From contig OY755243.1 in the NCBI GenBank assembly GCA_963576725.1, positions 38,487,243-38,551,242 of the forward strand: 64,000 bases of DNA, read 5' to 3'. The notes under the pieces were generated by a model. It saw nothing but the letters and a program-made list of their open reading frames with translations, had not been told where the DNA came from and made no database searches. The stretch's first letter is position 1; every line of letters begins with the position of its first letter. The position numbers and the translations under genes were made by a program. Below are positions 19,253-27,680 of the stretch, one piece after another. The stretch is from Azorinus chamasolen. Taxonomy: Eukaryota > Mollusca > Bivalvia > Cardiida > Solecurtidae.

Positions 19253-19646
19253 TATGACAGGCTGTTTGCACAAGAATTCCAAGATCATAGGTTCTCGGTT
19301 GAGAATCTAGACTCAACATTCGTCAATTAATCTATAAACTTGGATATCGCTCGAAACCAAAGGTTTTTAATTCTTCAAAGGGCAAGTTAACGATGTCCGA
19401 TTTCTATAATTACGTATGTATCCGGATCAGGTACCTAGGTTTTGTTTTGACATTTAATTTGATTTTGTGCTTTATTAACACATGTTTTGATAATCATACA
19501 CATGATCATCAACAGGAAACATGATCTGAATAATCTGAACTGAGATCCTAGGTTCTTACATGTGAACATAGGTTCTCACTAGAGAACATAGGATATAAAA
19601 TGAAAACGCAGGATCTCAGAATTATTGTGCAAACGGCTTGCCATAT
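19253..19646. mobile_element. Unclassified element with ~35 bp imperfect terminal inverted repeats
   Basis: ATATGACAGGCTGTTTGCAC AAGAATTCCAAGATC at the left pairs with the reverse complement of the right end, ATATGGCAAGCCGTTTGCAC AATAATTCTGAGATC. The interior repeats (A/C)ATAGGTTCTC in both directions. No coding frame. I know no family match. Confidence 0.55.
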
Positions 19647-19666
19647 ATACCACAATAACTGAAGTA

Positions 19667-19862
19667 CAGTAGAACACCTCTAATGCGACCACTTAATGAA
19701 TAAACATGTTTGTCTTTATAAGCAGGTGGTTGCTTAATGCAGGACAAAAGTACTGCAGAAAGGAGCTTTCTGCATTACTTTTGTCCTGCATTAAGCTTCC
19801 ATCTGCATTTAGCACCAATAATTACACCTCTTTTAGGTGGTCGCATTAGCGGGGTTTTACTG
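19667..19862. mobile_element. TA-B MITE, full length (196 bp)
   Basis: CAGTAGAACACCTCTAATGCGACC ... GGTCGCATTAGCGGGGTTTTACTG with TA both sides. The inner arms read GCTTAATGCAGGACAAAAGTA and TACTTTTGTCCTGCATTAAGC. Terminal CAGTA-ACC and TA fit pogo/Tigger. The internal TTAA at each inner arm is a recurrent landing site for TTAA elements in this window. Confidence 0.9.
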
Positions 19863-19986
19863 TACTTGCGAATTCAGTTTTTGTACACAGCATTACTGAG
19901 CTACTGGTGTACTATCGAACATTAAGCATGCGAAAATACTGTTCGGTGATTTGGTGCAAAACTGGTACAACATCATTTTGTTTACG

Positions 19987-20219
19987 TTAACACAATCCCT
20001 CATAGGTTAGTTTTAGACCCAACCTCTTTGAATAAATCTACCGAAAAGGAGGAGCATTTACTAGAAAAAAGGAACATTTTAGAGCTGTGTAGTTTTGCAA
20101 CCATTGATATATATGTGCTCCTATGGGGCAAATGATCTACCGGTATTTATCACATTGGTTTAAAAAAAGGTGACTTTTAGAGAGGCGTCAAAAGGCGTCA
20201 GTAGGAGGGAATTGCTTAA
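19987..20219 (-). mobile_element. TTAA-2 element, diverged
   Basis: TTAACACAATCCCTCATAGG ... GGAGGGAATTGCTTAA. The palindrome is eroded (TTGATATATATGTGCTCCTATGGGGCAAATGATC). Confidence 0.7.
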
Positions 20220-20304
20220 TAAGCGATTACAAAATAACTGTATTCCTCAAATTGTAAGATGATTACTAGTGTCATCTAACCCCTGTTTATAAATGTGACC
20301 ACAA

Positions 20305-20500
20305 TGTCAAACAGGATCCTGGCGAGGCGCCGTGTTACTCGGAGTCCCATCTGAACCCAAACTTGCCCCGAGGTTATAAAAGCTTTTGCTTGAGTCTGAG
20401 ATCATTCTTGCTCAGAATCTGACCAATCAGATACATGAGAATGATCTCAGACTCAGGCTCAGAAGTTTTATAACCTTGGACCCTGTTTGCAAATGTTGTC
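20305..20500 (+). mobile_element. TTAA-4 core interrupted by an HP element
   Basis: CAAACAGGATCCTGGCGAGGCGCCG ... CTCGGAGTCCCATCTGAACCCAAACT is continued after the HP insertion by TGTTTGCAAATG, the normal next phrase of TTAA-4. Confidence 0.5.
20367..20482. mobile_element. HP palindromic element
   Basis: GAGGTTATAAAAGCTTTTGCTTGAGTCTGAGATCATTC ... CTGACCAATCAG ... GAATGATCTCAGACTCAGGCTCAGAAGTTTTATAACCTTGGACCC. Long near-perfect arms; the same variant as the copy at 47015. Confidence 0.75.
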
Positions 20501-20581
20501 AATAGTTTTGCACACCGTTCTCATGTCGTTCTTTTGCACACGGCATTTTGACATACACTGCAGTCTCTGAAAAAATAGATA

Positions 20582-20776
20582 CAGTAAAACCTCTATATAA
20601 CAGTCACTAAATTACATCAAGAATTTTGTGTTAAAGGCGGGTGGCTGTTTAAAGCAAGGTGAAAGTAAGACAGATAGGAGCGTTCTGTTTTACTTTCACC
20701 TTGCTTTAAGAAGCCACCTGCCCTAAATACCAACTAATTAACACGATTTAGTGGCCATTATAGAGAGGTTTTACTG
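20582..20776. mobile_element. TA-A MITE, left arm trimmed near the centre
   Basis: CAGTAAAACCTCTATATAACAG ... ATTATAGAGAGGTTTTACTG; the centre reads CAGATAGGAGCGTTCTG, with the left CGCTCC lost. Confidence 0.85.
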
Positions 20777-21342
20777 AAGTAAACGTTTTGCATAGGACCT
20801 ACGACATTTTCATAGTGCATCACATAAGCATATAAATTATAGTTGGTTATCTTATTCTTCTACAAGTATTTTCTATTGTGTAGTATCATTCTTAAACATT
20901 ATGGCAAGCACGTTGACTTCAAACCAAAGGTATTTGCACATGGTTACTTTCAAAACTATGTTTCAGTGAACCTGACTTGCATCATTTTTAATTTGATCAA
21001 TTATCAAAGCAAACATCCTTTTAGGTGTCTTTCACAAGCATATATACGGAATACAACCCTTGTCAATAAAATAGACAACCCATGTATATAGCTATTGGAA
21101 TTTATTTGTCTGTATAAATACACATTCCTTTTATAGTTGACTTGTTGTGCCTTGCACATCAATGCAAATATGTCAATATTTTGAATTGGAATTAAATTGT
21201 TTTGACGGAATGCCCTTTGATATATAAAGAACCAGTCAGAAAAGAATTTGAATCATTTTAACATTATCCTGCAATAAAATCGACGATCTACAGTACTTAG
21301 AATCTGTCTTAAGCGACATTATATTGATTGGAAACAGAAATC

Positions 21343-21480
21343 CTATAAAAACATAATTATGGTTACTTAATACAGAAAAAACGTAATGCAGGGAGCTGAT
21401 GTTTGAGGTTTCTGTAATTCTTTCAACCCGCATTAAGCTACCGCCTGTGTTAACGACCCAGAATAAGACACAAGCATCAG
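21343..21480. mobile_element. TA-B inner arms, diverged
   Basis: GTTACTTAATACAGAAAAAACG ... CAACCCGCATTAAGCTACCGCCTGTGTTAACGACCCAGAATAAGAC. It preserves the uninterrupted TTAACGACCCAG site that is split by TTAA-3 near 16147. Confidence 0.5.
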
Positions 21481-21542
21481 ACGGGTTCAATTGTAAACCT
21501 AGATATAACATTCAGAATTCGAAGATCGACACACTTGGATTA

Positions 21543-21746
21543 CAGTAAAACCTCTCTATAACGGCTACTAAATTGTGTCAATCATTTGGTATTTAGGGCA
21601 GGTGGCCGCTTAAAGCAAGGTGAAAGTAAAACAGAATACTCCTATAGGAGCGTTCTGTTTTACTTTCACCTTGCTATAAGCAGCCACATGCCTTTAAAAC
21701 AAAATACTTGATGTAATTTAGTGGTCATTATATAGAGGTTTTACTG
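21543..21746. mobile_element. TA-A palindromic MITE, full length
   Basis: CAGTAAAACCTCTCTATAACGG ... TTATATAGAGGTTTTACTG with TA both sides; centre CTCCTATAGGAG intact. Confidence 0.9.
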
Positions 21747-21879
21747 TACATCCATATGAGATGTCAAACATGTATTTGGCACGTTGACAGTGCTGCTGAA
21801 AAGAAACAGAAGAGACTCTTTTCTGTGAAAATTGGAACAGAAAGCATATTAGTTTTCCTAGCGGCAACTGATCCTATAT

Positions 21880-22108
21880 ATGATATAGAAGCATTTTTAC
21901 GCATATACAAACAGTGCAGAGCCAGATCAGACGGTCCCTGTATAGGGTTTGCATAATCAGCGTTTACTTATGAAATGACAAATATATAATGCAACTGTAT
22001 GTCATGGTAAAACCTATACTAGTTCGCATTGACATTATAACAATCACGTAAGTGTTATTCATACATTCGTTAATTCTTATATGAATATTCATTAGTTAAA
22101 GGATTAAT
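21880..22108 (+). mobile_element. TTAA-1 element, ends worn
   Basis: ATACAAACAGTGCAGAGCCAGATCAGACGG ... GGTTTGCATAATC ... CTTATATGAATATTCATTAGTTAAAGGATTAA. The second hairpin arm is mostly lost. Confidence 0.5.
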
Positions 22109-22121
22109 CAACGTGTTAGTG

Positions 22122-22397
22122 TTAACCCTTTTACCACTAACCGCGACCTGACTCGCATTTTCAAAAAGCTAGGATCCAGATGAGCACCCAGACTGTTTGA
22201 CAAAACTTGATAAAACCGGAATTAGTCAAAAATGCACCAGCTTTATCACTGCAGAAAGTGTAGAATCAGATCTTTATTGATTCATAAGCAAACAGAACGG
22301 ATCCATATCTTACAGCTCATACAGCAGCAGTCTGATTTGGGTCTACTCTGATTGAAACGCGTATAAAGACGTATAGATATATCAGGTTAAGGGTTAA
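22122..22397 (+). mobile_element. Chimeric element: TTAA-4 left half, TTAA-1 right half
   Basis: The left part reads TTAACCCTTTTACCAC, CGCGACCTGACTCGCATTTTC and CTAGGATCCAGATGAG (TTAA-4). The right part reads AGAATCAGATC, CATAAGCAAACAGAACGGATCC, CAGTCTGATTTGGGTCTACTCTG and AAGGGTTAA (TTAA-1, reverse orientation). TTAA closes both ends. Confidence 0.5.
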
Positions 22398-22736
22398 CTA
22401 GCTGCTGTTGTACGTGTGCTTGATTTATTTACATTAACACCTGAGTTAGTCAGAGAATCGGGTGACAGACAGAATGTAACACTGTAACAGGCAAATGTAA
22501 CACTACATCTATAATTCGATTTTGAAACAAATGTGATCAATTGCTGTATGCTTTATGCTATGACTGGCTACTAATATGTGATAGAAAAAAACCGAATAGA
22601 TGAATATACATAGTCCCACACAGCTTCTTTATACAAATAACTGCATCGTACATATTACTGAGCAATTTGGGTTACAATGGAAACGAAATCAAATAACAGC
22701 CTCTATAAGATTAAATTTCGGTTGAGTGGACAGTCA

Positions 22737-22965
22737 TTAAATCTTTACTATAAATAAAGGCAGTTTCACGACAGAGAGCAGAGTAGACCCAGATCAGACA
22801 ACTCCTATGGGAACTGTATGAGCAGGGCCTACTCTAAAGTAATATAGATCTTTCCATGGTCAAAAATTCCCTTGTTCATAATGCCATAATAATCATTATA
22901 AAAATCAGCTTAATTCATATTTGTACAGCAACCATTACGTGAATATTCATGAGGTGACGGGTTAA
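22737..22965 (+). mobile_element. TTAA-1 element
   Basis: TTAAATCTTTACTATAAATAAAGG ... GAGTAGACCCAGATCAGACAACTCCTATGGGAACTGTATGAGCAGGGCCTACTC ... GAATATTCATGAGGTGACGGGTTAA. It shares its right TTAA with the next element. Confidence 0.75.
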
Positions 22966-23204
22966 CCCTTTCCCTGTTCTATGTTTATTACATGTGCGTA
23001 TATGTCAACACCTACTGAATATTCATAGACAAAATAGTTATAACGAAATATAGAAGGTGGAACAGTGTAGCCATTTTAGAAAGTAACGAAACAGATTCAT
23101 CAAATTATATTAGCAAACAGAGCAGACCCTGATCAGACGGCTCCTTTAGGGTCTACTCTGTTTGCAAATGAGTGAAAACACGTTTATATGAGGTAACGGG
23201 TTAA
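22962..23204 (-). mobile_element. TTAA-1 element, hairpin half deleted
   Basis: TTAACCCTTTCCCTGTTC ... GAGGTAACGGGTTAA; core GACCCTGATCAGACGGCTCCTTTA runs directly into GGGTCTACTCTGTTTGC, so the second inner arm is lost. Confidence 0.88.
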
Positions 23205-23595
23205 GTGATTTGATATAATAAAGGAAAGGCCTATCGATCACAGTGTCTAATTCATTTAACATTTATTTAAGCCCCAACTGTGAAATACCAGAATTTGGCT
23301 TTTCAATGACTGGTTATTTAACTCAAATAAGGAACAGTCAATAGCATCGGCTCAGGTGTGACGTAACAGTCTAGACCGGAAATGACTTAAGGTGTAACCT
23401 AAGTGTAATATTTACTAAACAGTAGGGCACCTCAGTATGGATTATTGTCTATTGAAGAATGTGTGCATTTCACACAAATAGGTTTAAATTACTTATTGAC
23501 TTGTGTTGTTATACTATGAAAATCTCATTTAATCGTCAGCTATCCATATGTATAATAGTCAGCCAATAATCTGTTCATGGCCGAAATTCTTACGA

Positions 23596-23753
23596 TTAAC
23601 TCTTAGCCTGCTAAAAACTGGTGTGAAACTTTCGAATGAGTGTCAAACAGTTTGAATTCTGATGAGACCCTGGGTTACTCAGCGTCTTATCTGGATCCAA
23701 ACTGTTTGCACAAGCCACTAAGATTGCGTATAGCAGACAAAGGGTTGTCAGAG
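23596..23753 (-). mobile_element. TTAA-4 element, shortened
   Basis: TTAACTCTTAGCCTGCTAAAAAC ... CAAACAGTTTGAATTCTGATGAGACCCTGGGTTACTCAGCGTCTTATCTGGATCCAAACTG ... AAAGGGTTGTC. Confidence 0.65.
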
Positions 23754-23885
23754 ACCTGTCTCTCTACAAGCTATGGGGGTTATCTCTTGATAACCTATGG
23801 CAATGGGTTTGGTCCAGATGAAATGACAAATTGAACAGTGTCTCATTAGGATCTACATGTAAACGAAATTGACTCAACATATATG

Positions 23886-23988
23886 AGGAAAGCTTTCTGC
23901 ATTACTTTTGCCCTGCATTAAGCAACAACCTGCTTTTTATCACTAATATGTTCACTAAATGAATGGCCGCTTAAGACAGGTTCTTCTG
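23886..23988. mobile_element. TA-B right arm
   Basis: GAAAGCTTTCTGCATTACTTTTGCCCTGCATTAAGC ... GAATGGCCGCTTAAGACAGGTTCTTCTG. The left arm is absent. Confidence 0.6.
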
Positions 23989-23994
23989 TATTTG

Positions 23995-24140
23995 AAAACA
24001 GTGAAGTCACAGATCAGAATACTTCTTGAGAAGCCCTCTGATCAGTATCTACACTGGTTTTCATTCAAAATTGTCTCAAATATACAGAATGAAATCTGCT
24101 ATTAAACAGTGATAGAACAGTATTCTTTAACAATTCAGCA
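23995..24140. mobile_element. TTAA-1 CATTCAAA-subtype remnant
   Basis: GAAAACAGTGAAGTCACAGATCAG ... GAAGCCCTCTGATCAGTATCTACACTGG ... CATTCAAAATTGTCTCAAATATACAG ... AGCATTCAAAAGG. Confidence 0.45.
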
Positions 24141-24159
24141 TTCAAAAGGCTACGGGTGG

Positions 24160-24415
24160 TACATCTCATCCGTAACTTCATACATACGCATTTTATCATC
24201 TTTGCAAACATAAAAGACCCAGATCAGACGGATTCTGTTGAGCCGTCTGATCAGGATCTGCTCTGTTTGGTTATGAATTATATGCTTATGGTTTTTTTTT
24301 CAGTTTCTGAAATTGTTAAAACATCATTGTTCATTAACCACTGTATAATATCCAGTTAATGAATATTTATGATATAATTAATTTGTATATGAATATCCAT
24401 GAGGCAAAGGGTTAA
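24160..24415 (+). mobile_element. TTAA-1 element
   Basis: TCTTTGCAAACATAAAAGACCCAGATCAGACGGATTCTGTTGAGCCGTCTGATCAGGATCTGC ... GAATATCCATGAGGCAAAGGGTTAA. The right TTAA is shared with the TTAA-2 copy at 24412. Confidence 0.7.
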
Positions 24416-24640
24416 CCCTTCACCTCATAGGTTATTTTTAGATGCAACCTCTTAGAATAAATCTACCGAAAAGGAACATGAACTAGAGAAAAGGAAAACT
24501 TTAGAATTTTGTAGTTTGAAACCATTGTGATAAATAGAGCATTTGCTCCTATAGGAGCAAATGCTCTATTTATCACAATGGTTTCTCAAAGTGACTTTTA
24601 CAGAGTCGCCAAAATTCGTCAATATTGGGGAATGGGTTAA
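24412..24640 (-). mobile_element. TTAA-2 element, full length
   Basis: TTAACCCTTCACCTCATAGG ... GGGGAATGGGTTAA; perfect palindrome centred on TTGCTCCTATAGGAGCAA. Confidence 0.92.
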
Positions 24641-24699
24641 TAGGGCATAACTGAGGAATTATGTTCTACTGTTACATCTTCATATTAGTCTTAATCCAT

Positions 24700-24893
24700 C
24701 TCAGGCAGAAATAAATAAAGACCTGATCTGTAACATGTTTTACTTACATCTGACTCGTTGAAGCTGTAACAAACTATTGGCCGAGTGTCAAACAATTTGG
24801 GTACTGATGAGATGCCGATATACTCGGTGTCTGATCTGGGTCCAAACTGTCTGCAATTGCCGGTCAGGTCGCGGATAGCATACGAAGGGTTAA
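24700..24893 (-). mobile_element. TTAA-4 element
   Basis: GAGTGTCAAACAATTTGGGTACTGATGAGATGCCG ... CTCGGTGTCTGATCTGGGTCC ... CAGGTCGCGGATAGC ... GAAGGGTTAA at the right end. Confidence 0.6.
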
Positions 24894-25026
24894 AGCCGAT
24901 TCTGTGGTAAGTTTAATTCTTTCATGACGTCATATCCGGAAATTAATTGGCATTCTATTACAACTGAATAGTCATAACTGGTTTACTGTGTAAAAGAACA
25001 ATATGTTCATGGCCAAAACTAATCTA

Positions 25027-25268
25027 TTAACCTTTTACCTGATAGATACACCTTTTGATGCATTTGCAAACATAGAATACCCAGGTCAGGGGCAGCCCCT
25101 GTCTGATCAGGTATATTCTGCTTGCTTATATAATATCTAAGATCTGGTTCTATACTATTTGCCACTGCAATACACCCGCTTGTTTTATATAACAATATAA
25201 GATAAGCTAGCTAATTGACACCGATGGTGGTTGGGGTGTGCCATGAATAATCATCGGGTGAAGGGTTA
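25027..25268 (+). mobile_element. TTAA-1 element, full length
   Basis: TTAACCTTTTACCTGATAG ... GGGTGAAGGGTTAA; core ACCCAGGTCAGGGGCAGCCCCTGTCTGATCAGG is an altered but paired hairpin. Confidence 0.75.
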
Positions 25269-25616
25269 ATACCGAATACAAAACTAGTTGAAATATTAAC
25301 TATGAGTTACTGTATGACTAACGAGACGAGACTGGGTCTCGAGTGCCGCCAGCTCAGATCGACTTCTAAAAAGGAAATAAGTTTGACACCATTCTGTCAA
25401 CCATCCAATAGTTATTGAAATGTATCATTCCGTCAACACAAACCTTTTCCGCCCTCAGCATGCTTAGCAATCATTTGTTTTGGCCAGAGTTATTTTTCCC
25501 TTAAAAAAATAACAAAAAAGGTGATTCATTTTCTGTAAATAAAACAAGTTATATAAGAATATCACAGTTTCGATCCTAATGAGTGGCCAAGTGATTTGAC
25601 TCTCATTTTGGTACAA

Positions 25617-25830
25617 TTAACCCTTATCATGCTAAGCGCGACCCGAGCCGCATTTGTAAACAGCTTGGACCCAGATGAAATGCCGAGTAACTCGGGCCGT
25701 CTCAACAGGATCCAAACTGTTTCAGCACTGGTCATCATGTTTTAAAAAGCTTGTACGGATCAGCAGAAAGTAAAATGTGCAACAGCTCAGATTTTTGGCA
25801 GAGAAAAAACATAAGCACGATAAGGGTTAA
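25617..25830 (+). mobile_element. TTAA-4 element, full length (214 bp)
   Basis: TTAACCCTTATCATGCTAAG ... GCACGATAAGGGTTAA; core CTTGGACCCAGATGAAATGCCGAGTAACTCGG ... GTCTCAACAGGATCCAAACTG. Confidence 0.85.
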
Positions 25831-25969
25831 ACATTAATCATAGATTCGATAGTACTGAGTTAAAAGTTAAACAGACAGGTAAACTTACAACTATTGCATG
25901 TCAGATGTCTATAGATTATAATATCAAGTGTACTTTGGAGATGAGTCAATTTAATAATTTGATTTAGCA

Positions 25970-26420
25970 TTTAACTCTGATCCCGCTTTTCACGACTTGA
26001 CTGGTATGTAGTTGCAAACAGTTTGGATCCAGATGAGACGTCAAGTAACCTGGAGTCTCATCAGCTGTTTGACACTCAGTTAATACAGTGAACCCTCATT
26101 ACAACGGAGGTGTTTGTTTCCAGACATTTTGCTGGTATAACGAGGTTAAATATGAAAGGAACCATGAGGCCAGTTTTCAACTAGTACCAACAGGTGAACG
26201 CTTAATGCAGAACACAAGAAGTGCAAAAAGCTCCCTTTGTGAGCTTTTTGCACTTCTTGTGTCCTGCATAAAGCGATCACCTGTCTTATTGGCATTGCAC
26301 CTATTTATTCAGTGGTTGTTTCAAAGACTTAACGGTAATTTTGTTTCAATGCATAATGCCGGTATAACGAGGGTTCACTGTAGTTTCTCAAACGTTTGAA
26401 CAAATCGGAACAAACTCATT
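25970..26420 (+). mobile_element. TTAA-4 element split by TA-C
   Basis: TTTAACTCTGATCCCGC ... GTTTGGATCCAGATGAGACGTC ... CACTCAGTTAATA, then the insertion, then GTTTCTCAAACGTTTGAAC AAATCGGAAC. The consensus order CAATAGTTTCTCAAAAGCTT is restored when the guest and one TA are removed. A TTAA-2 copy then replaces the right end. Confidence 0.65.
26086..26380. mobile_element. TA-C pogo/Tigger-like MITE (295 bp)
   Basis: CAGTGAACCCTCATTACAACGG ... CCGGTATAACGAGGGTTCACTG with TA on both sides. The inner arms GAACACAAGAAGTGCAAAAAGCTC and GAGCTTTTTGCACTTCTTGTG are nearly perfect, and a third inverted piece (GGTATAACGAGG at 26132 and at 26360) lies outside them. A 103-codon frame across it is an artefact. 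Confidence 0.9.
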
Positions 26421-26612
26421 CCCTCCTAGACTATTTTTAGACCCAAACTCGTTTCATTAATCTACCGAAAAGGAGCATTTTACGATATTTTTCAGAGATT
26501 GTATAGTTTTAAAACCATTGTGATAAATAGTCCGAATGCTCTATTTACTACAATGGTTTATATAAAGAAGTTTTACCGAGGCGCAAAAAGGCGTCAGTAG
26601 GAGAGAATGGGT
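26418..26612 (-). mobile_element. TTAA-2 element, TTAA lost
   Basis: CATTCCCTCCTAGACTATTTTTAGACCC ... CTACCGAAAAGGAGC ... AAAACCATTGTGATAAATAG TCC GAATGCTCTATTTACTACAATGGTTT ... GGAGAGAATGGGT. The hairpin centre is shortened. Confidence 0.65.
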
Positions 26613-26616
26613 ATCA

Positions 26617-26794
26617 GGGTCCAAGCTTATAAAGCTTTTTAGTTGAGTCTGAGTTCGTTCTCAAGCTTTTGATTAGTCAGATTTGAGTTCTCAACCTTTT
26701 GATTGGTCAGATTTGAGCCAAAGGCTCAACTCTGACCAATCAAAAACTTGAAAACGAACTCAGACTCAACTAAAAGTTTTATAAGCATAGACCC
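26617..26794. mobile_element. HP element with duplicated inner segment
   Basis: GGGTCCAAGCTTATAAAGC ... TAGTTGAGTCTGAGTTCGTTCTCAAGC ... GACTCAACTAAAAGTTTTATAAGCATAGACCC. The phrase CTTTTGATTGGTCAGATTTGAG is present twice on the left arm but once on the right. Confidence 0.85.
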
Positions 26795-26884
26795 TTGTGT
26801 GAGTTTGAGCAAAGCTCGTTGTCTACATGTCGAACAATTCTAATATTATGGAATGTTTTACTTTAACCACTAGCGCAGGTATAC

Positions 26885-27020
26885 TTTTGAATCACAGAGA
26901 CAGGTGTAACTAAAATGCAGGACAACCACTATACTTTCGCCCTGCATTTAGCAACCAGTTATTTTAAAAAAACACTATAATTTTTAATTTTAGTGTTCGC
27001 TATAGAGGGCTTCTACTGTG
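26885..27020. mobile_element. TA-B fragment
   Basis: ACTAAAATGCAGGACAACC ... CTTTCGCCCTGCATTTAGCAACC ... TCGCTATAGAGGGCTTCTACTG. Confidence 0.5.
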
Positions 27021-27388
27021 TTTGCGGATCCTTGGTTTGTTACTGCTGCACTTTGAAAGAGCATACACTAATTGTGTCCGAGATTTGTAATTAACAAATT
27101 CATATCACGCACTTTAGTTATGTCTCCGACCACAGTGAGCCAACTAGTCTGGAACTATAGCTCCAAAGGCCGTTAGGTCAAAGTTCAACTCCTTACTGAA
27201 TGATCATCGATATTGTATACATTCTAATGATCTAAATTAATGAGTAAGACAATCTGACCCAATCCTTTGAAAGATGTCGAATTGTCGTGACTGTGGCCAA
27301 CTGTTTTGCCACAGTGTACGCAATGTGACAACGACTGCGGTCTAATTAGTTAAATATATGTATATGAAAGGTTGGCTGAAATCTATAA

Positions 27389-27642
27389 TTAACCCTTTGC
27401 TTGACAGGAGAGCATTTTCACGCCTTGCAAACAGGGTTGATCCAAGTCTGAACGGTCATGTAAGAGCTGTCCGATCAGGGTCTGCCCTATTTGTTTGTGG
27501 AGTAACATAGATATATTCCTACAAAATTAATGTGTCATTGCCAAAACAAACTTGTTTTCTCTTAACATTATACAAATTCAGTTGATAGATATTCATGATG
27601 TCATCATTTCCTACATGAAAATTCATGAGATAAAGGGTAAAG
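27389..27642 (+). mobile_element. TTAA-1 element
   Basis: TTAACCCTTTGCTTGACAGG ... CAAACAGGGTTGATCCAAGTCTGAACGG ... AGCTGTCCGATCAGGGTCTGC ... AAATTCATGAGATAAAGGGTAA. It directly precedes the large 16 bp array. Confidence 0.7.
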
Positions 27643-27680
27643 CCAACCCGTGGAGATCATGTTCCGTATAAACAATCACA

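Noticed and set aside
26088..26399. 103-residue protein
   Set aside because: Lies entirely within the TA-C palindrome and its host.
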